A stretch of DNA of 64,000 nt from Cinnamomum chago (lineage: Eukaryota > Streptophyta > Magnoliopsida > Laurales > Lauraceae). Position 1 is the stretch's first letter. Each line of letters starts with the position of its first letter. Below the pieces are notes generated by a model. It had not been told where the DNA came from. It saw only the letters and a program-made list of their open reading frames with translations, and searched no databases. The position numbers and the translations under genes were made by a program. This document shows, piece after piece, positions 47,334 through 59,441 of the stretch. The DNA lies in the NCBI GenBank assembly GCA_038049695.1, contig CP142452.1, positions 48,442,501 to 48,506,500 of the forward strand, in the 5' to 3' direction.

Positions 47334-48049
47334 TGTCACGCCCCCGAACCGAAACCTCGGGGGCGGGAATGGGATTAAAGCATAAAGGTATTTTACTTCT
47401 CCCAAGATCCGCGTGTGTGAAGACAACACATTCCAACACGTTCTGAATATTTTGCGGAAGCTTTTGTGGCGTTGCGACCCGAAGTCCGTGGCCATCGGAT
47501 TCCGCGTCGCACTCAACCTTTAGCATATAGTTATATATCAAGAATCATATCAGACTGGAGTAACCATCACAATAAATTACAGAGCTGACAGTAACAGGAT
47601 ATTACATTCCCAAATATATTCAAGTTACAATTATCAATGTACATTAATTAAGAATCCCCAAGAAAAAGGCTAATAGAAGCCATACAACAATAAGCTATAA
47701 ACTACTACCCAAATATGACGTAGCTCCGATGTCAAGCTCAATGTCTACATGACATAGCCGACAAACCAACCTGCAAGGCATGGCTCCACAGCCAATAAAA
47801 ACACTCAACTCGGGGCGAAGAAATCTGAACCTGAGTACCAAAAGTAGTGGGTCAGACACGACGGTCTGGCAGGTGGATGAAAAGATAATAATATACTGAA
47901 GAATAAAACATAAGATAAATCATGCTATTCGACCAAATGCTGCATATAATTAAACGGGTGCAAAGTCGGGAATCTCGGGGAAAACCTTTATTCATTTCAA
48001 GCATGGGTAAAACATGACTATCTAATAAAACATGTGTTCGTTTACATCA

Positions 48050-48705
48050 TATATAATCATAGATATTTGACAATCGGGTGTTCGTCTAAAACATGTATAA
48101 ATATAGTGGTATGGCAAAACAACGTTCATTTGAAACTTAAGTAAAAACATAAGTATACAACAAACCAGGTATTCATAGCAGTCTAGCAAAACCAATGTCC
48201 ATTTGAAACCTATGTAGAAATGCGGATATTTAACAAACCGGATATCGTTTAAAACAGGTATAAACGTAGGGATCTGGCAAAGAAGTGTCATTTGAAACTT
48301 ATTTCAAAGCATGGATATTTAACGAATCGGGTAATCATTTAAAACATGTATAAAGATAGGAATCTGGCAAACAAGTGTCATTTGAAACATATTTCAAGGC
48401 ATGGATATTTAACGAATCGGGTAATCATTTAAAACAGGTATAAACATAGGAATCTGGCAAAACGCGTGTCGTTTAAAACATATTTCAAAGCATGGATACT
48501 TAACAAATCGGGTATCATTTAAAAACAGGTATAAACATAGATATCTGACAAACCAAATGTCCTTTAAAGCAAGCTCGGATATTTAACAATTTAGGTATTC
48601 CTTTAAAACATGTGCAATCATATAAATCTAGCAAAATCAATGATCATTTGAAACATATGTAAAAGCATGGGTATTTAACGAATCGGGTAATCATTTAAAA
48701 CATGT
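48050..48705. repeat. Minisatellite, ~90-bp units inside a solo LTR
   Basis: About seven degenerate units; each holds GTATAAA-ATAGGAATCTGG, then CATTTGAAACATATTTCAAAG and TTTAACGAATCGGGTAATC. The two central units are nearly identical. In the related LTR at 41065-44328 the same place (about 41690-41750) holds only one unit. Confidence 0.85.
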
Positions 48706-49998
48706 GCGGGTACAAAGAACAGAAGATCATATAATAATAACTGACTTTACATTGGAGAATATTAGCACTTGTTTAAATAACAACTTTCATAAAGGAAACG
48801 AATCATTTATCGGAAAGCAAGTAAGCAATATAAAACATGTCGGGTATCCAAGGAATCGGGAACTGGCAAGATGGCAATCACAAGAAGCTAAGTCCTCTAT
48901 CACCGAAGTGACAAGAGTATAACGGGACGTTGGTCTCAGTCACACAAGGTGAGGAGACTCAACGTAAATCATATATACAATATAAATATACGGGAACGGG
49001 ACCACGGTAGCGAACCGGGTATCGGGACGGGACCACGGTAATAACCGGGTATCGGGATCCAAACTGCAGCTGGCGGGACGGGAGAGGGATTTCCAAGTCG
49101 GTGGATCAAACCGACAAGGTATCCAAGCTTAGTGATGCCGACTCATAGGTCAAATAACAAATCTGGACATATGCAAGTAAATCAAGTACAATAAATAAAC
49201 GGGTAAAACGGGGGTGCTCAAGGGCACACTGTCACTTCATATCGGGCACTACATTTCGGGACAAATAACTGTTACCAGTGTAACTTCAATGCTTTCGGGA
49301 AACAAGTCATGTGATGCAAATCTCGGGAAAAGAGGTGAAACAATGAACTATAACAATTTCGGGTAAAAATATCGGTTTCAAGATCTATTTAAGTGAATAG
49401 GGGTCCCGTATGTCGATTATAATAATTACTTGGTTCTCCTTGAGTTTGAAGACATTCCGGGCTCCTTATGCACTTTTCGATTTTCCAAACTTAGAATGAG
49501 CTTATGGGTAGTACTAGATGTTACAATAGAAAAGAATCAAGATTATAAACGGTCCATCCTAGGCATGACATTAATCCGGAAACATCGAGCAACCTATTCA
49601 GTCACCGAAAGGAATAGAATTCGCGATAACCAAGGGAAAGACTTGTGTTTAGATATAAAGAAGATATCGCGTCGTTCCATCCCGTTCAAGATTGAAATGG
49701 ATTGAACTTCGATGCCACCGAACCAACCGTGAGGCGTGTCGGCTCAAGACATTCTCACACATGGTCCAAACAGTCCAAAAAGGGTAGCCAGGGTCCCACC
49801 TAAAACCAAGAATTAGTGTCTAAATCAACACCATTCTTTTCTTTTAGTTCCCTAATCTTAGAGACCTTAGATTAGGGTATAACTAGTCTCAACACTAAGG
49901 TATATACCCCTAGGACTCATAGAAAGCCCAAAGGTTTCCAAAAAAAAAAACAATATCAAATTTCACTGGACTCAAACTGTACCAGTTATGCACAGAGT

Positions 49999-50071
49999 CC
50001 GATCGATCGGCTCAAAAATCCTTACAGTTAAAGACAGACCGATCGATCGGCCTGTAGGTCCGATCGATCGG
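49999..50071. repeat. Palindrome cassette, GATCGATC type (minus-strand solo LTR)
   Basis: CCGATCGATCGG at 49999-50010, 50039-50050 and 50060-50071. On the minus strand the order, spacing and linking bases match the cassette of the + strand array LTRs (4508-4582). Confidence 0.9.
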
Positions 50072-51463
50072 ACCTGGGCGTGCAGCAGGTCCGGGACACT
50101 GATTTTTCCTTCCTTTTTCCGTTCCCTTTTTCCTTTCCTTTCCAACACTTAAACAATCACATAGAACTATAAACAAGAAGACTAAAATACATGTTTCCAA
50201 GACAATAATATGAGCTAAAGAGCTCCTCATTTCAAGTTTCTCCCTTTCCATTCTTTCCATTCACAACAAATCTCAAGGTGGAGAAAACTCATTCATGTGA
50301 AACCATTTGAAACCTTGCCAATATGATGCATATATTTTCCAAGCATGAACAAGAGGGAATAAACTCATCAATAAGCACATTTCGAAATCAATATTAATCA
50401 TAGTAAAGACAACTACTAAAATCACCAAAACCCTTAATAAAACAAGATTTTTCTCACAAAACATGTTAATAATCAAAACGATCCAATCATCCACTTGCCT
50501 TTGACTCTAATCAAGCAAACCAAGCTCCTAATCACCTCTCAAGCTCAAGATCCACAATCTCTACAAAAACCCCCCAAAACAAACCCTAAAATGGGTTAAA
50601 CAATGAAATGACAAGGAAACCTTTCAATAATCAAGGTGGAGCTTCTCTAAGGCTAGAAGATTAGAAATCTAGAAGATGAAGAAGAACACTTACTTGCAAG
50701 GTCCTCTAATGGACAAGGTAAGCTCAAAGGAAGTCTTGTGATGGAGGGTTCTCTTCACAAATGGTATCAATGGAAAGCTTGCAAGATGAGGAAGAGGTTG
50801 GTGATCTCCATTTCTTGATTGATGAACTCTTGGTGTGGCTTGGAGATAAAGAAGCAAGAAGAAGAAGAGAAGCACAAGGAACCCTAGGTTCAGCTGGTTT
50901 GTGCTGGAAAATGAAGAGTGAAATGAATGAAGGAGATGGGTTCCTCTTATAAGCAAGTGAGGTTTGGGTCCCACGACTTAAAGAACTTGGGTGGCTAAAA
51001 TCATCTCTTTCGGGACCTCGGATGAATTTGATGAAGAATGAAGAAATGATCGTCGAAATTTCTAGTTTCCAAAAAGTATATGTTTCACGGATTTCGAGAA
51101 TATTGAGTTTTGGGTACAGATTTGATGTGCAATGACTGTTTTTCCCTCAAGGCCAAGAAATCGGGTTTCGGGTTCTCAAATGGATACGGGATCAACATGA
51201 AAGTTGTAGGATTCCTCAAGATGAATGCAACGGGCCAAAAACACAATACGAAACAAATCGGGAAAATCTCACAAGTAAATGCAAAGCCGAAAAGGGAACC
51301 CCCAAAGGGCCCCACAAGCTACCAAAGCACTCAAAAGCCCAAAACTAGAAGAAAAACCATTCTAGCTCACAAACTCAACCCAACAAATACTAATCCCACT
51401 AAAAGAAACTAATCCACAAATAAAACAACACTAATCCAAGAGATTAGGGGTCGGGTTCTCACA

Positions 51464-51708
51464 CCCGTACCGTTCAAGATTGCATTAGATTGGATTCCGA
51501 TGCAACCGGAATAACCGTGAAGAACGTCGGCTCAAGACATCCTTACATATAGTCAAATGAGTCCAAAAAGGGTAGCCAAAGTCCCACCAAAGTCCATCCA
51601 AACATAGGGTAAAAATCCCTTCCAGGAAGGATTTCTCAGTTGGCCCGGTCGACCCGGTCAAGCCCCGGTTGACCCCGTACACAACAGCACCGGTCGACCT
51701 GTTTCCAG
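51464..51708 (-). repeat. 5' LTR of the minus-strand Tekay-type element, part 2
   Basis: Collinear with 42731-42965 of the 3' LTR, including the first GGTCGACC words, then cut by the next solo LTR. Confidence 0.82.
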
Positions 51709-53139
51709 TGTCGCGACCCTGGACCGGGCCAAAAGGACTAATCTGGGATCGGGACACTAATGACGATAATACCACATCGGTTTAATGCCATACATTTATT
51801 AAATTTCCCACAAGTGTTCGCGGTGAGGATATCACAACCATATATGAACATTTCTATTAAGTGCGGAAGCGTGTAGCAAATCAAATTGATAATTCAAGTC
51901 ATGCCACAAGATAATAATGCATGTATAACCAAGTATTAGAATGAGCAATGATCATTAGCATGTTACCCAAAAGTAAGTTAGAGTTTATACAAAGATCATT
52001 TAATTGCATTTCCCAAAAATAGAGGCCAACAAGGCCAATATGAAGAAAATACCAATCCCCAAAAGAATGGTTAAGAGTTTTCCCAAAATGTTATCTCTCT
52101 CTAGCAAACCAATGTCTAAATGACATCATCGGCACGCCACTCAACTAACTGCTGCGGTTCTCCGATCGTGTCCTCTCGTGCTCCTCCTCGGGATAACCAA
52201 CAACGGGACTTGAGTACCAAAGAGTGGGTCAAACACGACGGTTTGGCAAATGGGTAAAAATACAATGACAATATGATAATAAATGAATTTACCTTCAAAA
52301 GCATTTAAACCTGTTTAAATAACAATTTCTATAAACGAGATAAAACATTTATTCAAATACAAGTGTGCATTATAAAACATGTACATGTAACCAAGGAAAC
52401 AGGAAACAAGCAAGACGGCAACCACACGAAGCTAAGTGCTCTATTACTAAAGTGACAGAGCAATAAGTAGGCACTGATCTCAGTCACTCGAGGTGAGGAG
52501 AAACAGTGGATCTTATAAATACATATACTATACATGACCATGGTAGCGAGCCGGGCATTGGGAACCACAGTAGTAATCTGCAGCATCGGGACAAGACCAC
52601 GGTAATAACCGGATAGCGGGATCCAAATTGCAGCTGGCGGGACAAGAGGGGGATCTCCAAGTCGGTGGATCAGACCAACAGGGTTATCCAAGCTTAGTGG
52701 TGCCGACTAATAGGTCAAATAACAAATCGAGACATGTGCAAGTAAATCAAGTACAAATAAATAAACGGGCAGGACGGAGGTGCTCGAAGGCACACTGTCG
52801 TTTCATGTGGTGCAATGCACTTCAAGACAAGTAACCATTGTAAGTGTACTTCAATGCTTTCGGGAAAACAAGGCATGTAGTATAAATCTCGGGATCAATA
52901 AAGTACAATAAACAATTGAAATTTCGGTTAAAGTATCGGGTTCAAGATTTATTTGAAGTGAATAGGGACCACGTATGTCGATCTAATAATAATTTGGTAC
53001 TCTTTGAGTTTGGGGACATTCCGAGCTCCTTATACACTTTAAATTTTCAAAACTTCGAATGACATCTTCGTGATATGGTTTCTTTCTCAAATGGCCTCAT
53101 ACATTGCTTAGTAAATCTCCTTTGACCGACAAAGCTCAT

Positions 53140-53520
53140 CGCTCGAGCGAATCGGAGAGTTCGCTCGAGCGAGGAGCTCTTTGGAATGATTGTCTGGGTA
53201 ATTTTGGTTACCTAGCGGTCAGATGGCGATTAGCTGCCGTTGGGTTAGGCGGTTAGCCGCTGGCTGACCGCGGTTGGCCTGATAGAAAGACAGGTTACAG
53301 GAAATGTAACCGAAATGGTTCGGTTGGCTGGCGGTTAGCCGCCGATGGGTTCGGCGGTTAGCCGCTTGCTAACCGTGAGGCTTATCGTGCTTTCAGGAGG
53401 AAAATGTTGCTCTCTGGAAAAGTAACTGCGACTGTTCGGCTTACTGGCGGTTAGCCGCTAGTCACCAGATGGTTAGCCGACAGGTGATCGCTGGCTGACC
53501 GCCAGGTGCGGGAAACACCC
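53140..53520. repeat. Palindrome cassette, CTCGAGCG then TAGCCG type
   Basis: Two CGCTCGAGCGA palindromes (about 53141-53177) precede three tandem units with GGTTAGCCGCC, CTGACCG and CTCTGGAAAAGTAAC-like words (53200-53520), the same vocabulary as 36450-36900. Confidence 0.82.
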
Positions 53521-53637
53521 ACTGTGTTCAGATTTGAGCCATTTTCCCTCCTCAAAACCATTCTCCTCACTTCCATTTAATCCCTGCAATAAAACTGAGC
53601 TAAGGGCTCCTCCAATACCTCTATCTACACTTCTCCA

Positions 53638-55605
53638 TGAAAGTATATGCGATACAGATCTGAACTCACATGTTAGGGACGTCCATGGCTGATATTTGGA
53701 TCGTCTAAAACAGATCTAATCTGGCAGCGCAAATCAGCCAAAAAATACGCATAAAAACTCCATGAAATCATGATCAACAAGTGTATAATAAAAGGAGATG
53801 AGAGAGGACTGATACCTTGATGATATGAAGACTTCAAATCTCTGAAACTAAACTCCCAAAGGGCTGATCACAAGCCTGCAATCAGCAATACAGGTTGCAG
53901 GAATTTTCTGCAGTAACTTTTCTTTGATCTTCTCTTGATATTCCACAACCCAATCTGATTGGCTTTGATTGTGGGATCAAACTATGGATTCCTTAAGAGG
54001 TTTTTCTGAACTTTATTTTGTGGAAAGAACCAGACCTATTTTCCTTTCTTCAATGAAGGAAGAAGAAGAAAGCAATGGGCATGTATATCTCTCTCTTTTG
54101 GGCAGCCAATAGGTTTTGCACGCCTAGGGTTTTTTTTTCATTCTACTTGTTGCACACGTAGGGGAGAGATCTATAAAGATGGTTTTAGTTCTCTCTAATA
54201 GGTAGGACCATCCCATGAAGTTAGCAATCAGCTACCTTAAGAGTGCAATACCTTCTAATTATAGATACTAAAACAATTACAAAACATTAACCATAGGATT
54301 TCTTACCCAATGAGGAATTCAACCTTCCAAGTAAAGGTACCTATTCAAAGTTTGAAACCTCACACAAGGGGCTCCCTTTATGGCTGGCCCACAAGACAGA
54401 TAAACGCACCATGGCCCACAAGTTAATAATTTAGCTAGAGTTAAATTCATGTATGTCATCAAAGGCCTATTTGAATTTAAACTAAAAAATATTTTTCCAC
54501 AAAAAATAATTCAACCACATATCATCTAATGAAATTAGGAAACCATGCCAATATAGGAAAATGGCTAGAGGAGGGACCAAAAGACATATTTGCCCTTGGC
54601 TCCCAAAATGACCAAAATGTCCATGCTAACCCCATAGCAACATTAAGATCATTTTAACCCTAACTCATTCCACTAAAAAGTTATGGTTGCACTCCAGGGA
54701 CAAATATTAAATATGAAATAAGCTCGTCAGGTAATGACATTCGTCTTCGACCTACTAAGTGAAATGACCGAAATGCCCCTCTATGTAACATCCATAATCA
54801 AGTCAGGTTATCTGATGTACTATCAACCTTCTTGATTATATCTCAACCTCAGAACTTCATATCCTTGACTTAATCATCATGCGGATATCATTCTCTTGGT
54901 CCAGGGAGCGACCCACAAGTTCAATATCCATATGGAATATCCATATACTAAGATCTTAGATTTTGATGATTAATCAGATAATTCTAAAGGGACGATCACT
55001 CCATCACAAGATGGCATAGATTCTTTATTGCATCTGTACGTCCCAACTAATCAATCTCGAGTACCCAAAACACAGAGCTGTTGACCCATGAACAGGATCT
55101 CACCCATAGTGAACTAAAGTACAAGAACTCGACTTCGTCAGTTCATCCACATATGCTCAAGATTAAAAGCACTGGTCACTCAGTAACATAAGGTGACTTG
55201 ATCTCTCTCAGTGATAGTACTATTTTAGAGATCATACCTACAAATGGTCCTGTTCAATGCATAACACATGCACTAATGAGATAAATCCGGAAAAGCTTCC
55301 TATGACTAAGGTAAGTCACCCTGAATACAGGAGAGTATCTCACTATAACTTATACCAAGATGAAGTGCCCAACTCCATCTCTCAGTTATGAACCAGTTTA
55401 TTGTTTCAAGTGTCCATGACTCAGACCTGTCTGTGTGTAGCCACTACACACCCAAGTCATTTACTAGAAACAATGGACCTTACACAAACATACATATATA
55501 CATGCAGTAAGAGAAAAGAATAAATCTAATAAATAACCAGTAAATATCCAGTAACAGAGATGTGGATGCTGTCGGTGGGCTTTAGGGCATACACAAAACC
55601 CAACA
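53638..55605 (-). mobile_element. Ty1/copia solo LTR, probably Angela-like (1968 bp)
   Basis: On the minus strand it starts TGTTGGGTTTTGTGTATGCC and ends CATATACTTTCA, with a perfect 5-bp duplication ctcca (53633-53637 and 55606-55610). The start and length resemble the long LTRs of the Angela lineage, from memory of that family; no interior is present to confirm. No gene inside. Confidence 0.8.
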
Positions 55606-56836
55606 CTCCACAACTCCAATATGTGTTCATTTCATCACCTCCTTCTTAACCACAACAACCGCAAGAGGAAAGAGAAACCAAATCACAAACATTCATTTAA
55701 GACATATCCAAAAGACAACAAGTACCAAACCAATATGTTTCCAAAACATTAAATGACTTAGCAAGGTTCATTCAAAGCATTTATTTCAAAAGTCAATGCA
55801 AGCCAATAAATATGAATGGAAATGACAATCAACCACATTCCTCATGAAAACCATTGAAAGCTCATAATATTAAATCATCCACTTGCCTTGGGTCTTCTAA
55901 TCAAGGAAGTCAAACTCTTAAACTCTTCCAAGCCAAAGATCCAAGCTATGAACAAAACCCCCAAAAACAAACCCTAAAATGGTCAAACAATGAAATAGAA
56001 AAGGAAACCTTACAATAATGAGAATGGGACCTCTTCAAGATCAAAGAAACACAAATCTAAGAGATGGGAAAGGTTGCTTACTTGTAGGTTCTCCAAATGG
56101 GCAAGGTGAGCTCAAAGGAAGTCTCAAAGTTGATAGGTTTCTCAACAAATTGTATCAAAAGAAAGCTTGCAAGATGAGGAAGAGAATGATGACCTCCATT
56201 TTGATGTTGGTACAAGATTAGTAGGAGATTGAGATGGAGAGAGCAAGAAGAAGAAGATAAGTTGCCAAAGCAAAACCCTAGGTTCTCTTTGTGTTGGAAA
56301 AGGGAAATGAGGAAGATGGGTTCTCCTTATATAAGCAAATGGGAATGGGTTCCACTACTTAAGACACTCTTTGGGCTGAAATCATGTCTTTCGTGATCTC
56401 GGATGAATTCTACGAAGAAGGAAGAAATGATCCCCGAAATATCTAGTTTCCAAAGGTATATGTTTCGCGGGTTTCGGGAATATCAAGTTTTGGGTACAGA
56501 TTTAGTGAACAATGACTGTTTTGCCCTCAAGGCTATGAAATCGGGTTTCGGGGTCTCGAACGGGGACGGCATCAACATAAAAGTCGCAGGGGTTAACAAT
56601 ACAAATAAACGAGATTAAAACAATGAATACAAAAATCTCCGATAAATCCTCAAGCACATGCAAAGTCATAAAAAGGAACCCCCAAAGGGCCCCACTATCA
56701 CAAATCAATCAAAATTCCCCAAAACCATTTCAAAAGCTATTCCAAGCCCAACTTAACCAAAATTCACTAAACACGCTTAGAACTAAAACACAACTTAATC
56801 AATACTAATCGAGTTCACTCGGGTCAGGGTCTTACA

Positions 56837-58193
56837 CTGTGTGCCCGGTCGACCGATCCCTTGGCCGGTCGACTAGCAGTTGTAACTAAAAATGGTCAGC
56901 AGTGTTTTTGCTCAGGTTCTAGAGAACCTGTCCCTGTGTCGCTAGTCGACCGAGCCCCCGAGTCGGTCGACCGCGTGCACTGCAGAACAGAACCCAGGTT
57001 CTGTTCTGCAGTGAAATGGGTCCTTTTTCTTTTTCATCCTTTCAATACTTACACAACCAACACAAGAGATATAATGAAAGCTATAAACCAACTCAATCCA
57101 AGACAATAATGAATTAACAAAATCCATTGATGAGCATTTATTTTTTAACAATGCAAGTCAATAAAAGCATGAGTAAATCATTAATATTTCACCAAATCAT
57201 TTAAAACTCAAAACATCTAATCATCCACTTGCCTTTGGTCTCTAATCAAGCAAATCCAAGTCTTTAATCACCTCTCAATCTCAAAATCCAAGCTACAGGG
57301 AAAAACCCCCAAAACAAACCCTAAAATAGGTCAAACAATGAATGAAGAAGATAGAAGTCACAATAATGAAAATGGGGCTTCTCAAGGACTAGAAGAATAC
57401 AAATCTAGAAGATGGAGATGATCACTTACTTTTAAGGTCTCCAAATGGCAAGAGCTAGCTCAATGAAAATCTCAAAGTTGGTCGATTTCTCAACAAATGG
57501 TATCAAAAGGAAGCTTGCAAGGTGAGGAAGAGAATGATAACCTCCATTTCTTGATTGATGCAAGTTTGGTGTGGATTGGAGATGGAGAGAGCAAGAAGAA
57601 GAGAAAATTGCAAGAGAAAACCCTAGGCTGCCCTTTGTGCTAGAAAATGGAGATGGAAGAGAAGGGAGATGGGTTCCTCTTATATAAGCAAGTGAGAATG
57701 GGTCCAACCACAAGAAAATTTCTTTGGGCTGAAATCATGGTTTTCGGGACTTCAAATGAATTCGACGAAGAAGGAAGAAATGATCGCCGAAATATCTAGT
57801 TTGCAAAATGTTTATGTTTAGCGGATTTCGGGGATATCCAATTTTGGGTACAGATTTGGTGTAAAATGACTGTTTTGCCCTGAAGGCTAGGAAAGTGAAG
57901 TTTCAGGGTCTCGAACGGGGACGGGATCAACATGGAAGTTGTCGGGATTAACGAGACAAATGAAACGGGATAAGAACGCAAATCAAAATAATTCTGAAAA
58001 ATCCTCTAAGCAAACGCAAAGTCATATAAGGAACCCCCAAAGGGCCCCACTAGTCACCAAGGCACTCAAAATTCCCCAAAACTAAATCAAAAGTTATTCC
58101 AAACCCAACTTATTCAAAGACTACTAATCACGCTTAAGTCTAACACAAGACTCAATTAACACTAATCGAGTTCACTCGGGTCGGTGTCTCACA
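56837..58193 (-). repeat. 5' LTR of the minus-strand Tekay-type element, part 3
   Basis: Collinear with about 42973-44328 of the 3' LTR, beginning in the GGTCGACC cassette (56845-56975) and ending CTCACA before the duplication gtaag (58194-58198). No gene. Confidence 0.85.
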
Positions 58194-58361
58194 GTAAGGA
58201 TTCTAAGATGTTGATTGAGGTCAAGGTTGGAAGTGAATAGGGATTCGGTGGTCTCAGGGAATGGAGATGAACTTGGGTGCACCTGTGGTTGCGCCTATGT
58301 TTCCTTGGTGACTTGGGCGCACCTGGGGTGGCGTCCAAGTGTCTAGTGCTTGTAATAGATG

Positions 58362-58949
58362 CTATGAATGATCCGATATATAGGAAAAAGAGAGTTCAGA
58401 GTGAGATGATGTTTTCTTAGAATCCCATTCAGAATAAAAACCACAAATGTCAGATGTAGCTCTTCTCTTCTCTTCTTCAGAGAGAGAATCAGAAATAAGA
58501 GTGATACCATTTGGAGAACAAAGGACACCAATAATGGATCCTATTTTTTCAGGTGTAATCACTTCGTCTCTGTCAGTGAAGGAAATGGTGAAAGAGCAAG
58601 AATTATCTTCAATTTTGGTGCTAGTAATAGATGCAAACAAGTTTTTGAAAAGAGGTGGATATGCATTGGCTCCGCAAAATAGAATGCCTTCCTAACCCAC
58701 TCTTCCAACGGCTTCTCTAAGATCAAAGGATTTGATTTGGTCCACCAAGACTCTTTTCTCTACAATTATTGGTCTACCTTGTAGATTTTCAAGAATTCTC
58801 TTGTTTGGATTTAAAACATTTGACTCATGAGAAGGAGACGAGGATGACGAATCATGGGGACTACTCACATGAGGTCTACTAGAGGATGCAAAGGAAGTTT
58901 TTCCTCTCTTTCCTGGACGAGGAATAGCTTTCTACATCCTTGGGGGCAT
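58362..58949 (-). pseudogene. Putative plant transposon protein-like fragment
   Basis: Minus-strand frame from ATG 58949 (MPPRM...), about 195 codons, with an in-frame TAG five codons in and a second TAG at about 58692-58694. After a Ser-rich, basic N-terminus comes a segment with RPIIVEK and, later, PPLFKNLFASI and ITPEKIGSIIGV. This pattern resembles the 'putative plant transposon protein' domain that also appears in env-like or extra frames of plant retrotransposons (recalled from the family; unverified). The 3' end runs into the GCGCC words and is probably truncated. No partner gene is visible. Confidence 0.5.
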
Positions 58950-59441
58950 TTTCACAAACACTTGGTGAGCACAAATGGGTTTAAGAAGAAAAGGAGAGAA
59001 TGACAGTGAAAATCAATGAAAAACCCGTGCAAAAGGTAAGAAGGACACCAAGTAAGAAGAAACGACACTGGACTAGACAATGAGAAGAAAACAGAGAGAA
59101 GATGGAGGAGGTTGGATAGAGCCTACACAAACCACAATCATTGCTCAATACAACAATCACAAGAATATAAGTAAGCAATGAAAGAGAAATGGAGAGAGTG
59201 AAGAAATTACCTTCAAGAAGGGGTGAAAGGAATGAAGCAGAGAGGAGATGGAGGAAGCCCTAGAAATGGAGAAAGAAAAGCTAACCGAGAGAGACGACCG
59301 AAATGAACAGTTCTGCGCGTAGGGTTTTAAAAGCCACTGTGCAATGTCGGTTGACCGACAACTAAGAGTTCGGTCAACCGAACTCAACAAAACAATTTTT
59401 TTTTTAAATAAACGAAAAGAACTTTAGGTTTTCTTTTGAAG
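58950..59441 (-). promoter_or_regulatory. Possible promoter and leader of the MPPR pseudogene
   Basis: Minus strand: CGGTTGACCGA-type palindromes (59340-59385), an AT-rich TTTTAAAA (about 59325), then a pyrimidine-rich leader with a GTAATTT donor-like site (about 59212) and a TGTGTAG acceptor-like site (about 59125). The layout (palindromes, TATA-like box, leader) repeats that of the LTRs here, so this may be part of an LTR. No transcript evidence. Confidence 0.3.

Larger units (their letters stand above)
47334..51463 (-). mobile_element. Solo LTR, Tekay-type, 4130 bp
   Basis: TGTCACGCCCCC...GGTTCTCACA on the + strand, flanked by cccat (47329-47333) and cccgt (51464-51468), a duplication with one mismatch. 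It interrupts the 5' LTR of the surrounding element. It is longer than its relatives mainly through a 90-bp minisatellite (about 48050-48705). It carries the GATCGATC cassette (49999-50071) and two 27-bp-type units near 49000-49060. No interior, no gene. Confidence 0.88.
51709..56836 (-). mobile_element. Solo LTR, Tekay-type, split by a copia solo LTR
   Basis: The + strand starts TGTCGCGACCCTGG and ends GGGTCTTACA, the array-type termini. Net length without the copia insert is about 3155 bp. The flanks do not give a clean duplication: ctgtg follows on the right, and cagtg on the left overlaps the first TG, as if a TG had been lost. It contains a mixed palindrome region (53140-53520). No gene. 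Confidence 0.82.
41065..58193 (-). mobile_element. Tekay-type element on the minus strand, mostly deleted inside and re-invaded
   Basis: TG...CA insertion with perfect duplications gtaag (41060-41064 and 58194-58198). Minus-strand order: 5' LTR (58193-45953, split by two solo LTRs and lacking about 300 bp at its inner end), interior remnant (45952-44329), polypurine tract (44338-44329), 3' LTR (44328-41065). The bases GGAGGACCAAATG just before its polypurine tract also end the array's pol, supporting kinship. No coding domain survives. Confidence 0.85.

Noticed and set aside
49850..49877. Perfect inverted repeat CCCTAATCT/AGATTAGGG as a MITE end
   Set aside because: Arms are only 9 bp around a 10-bp loop, with no target duplication; too little to call a transposon.
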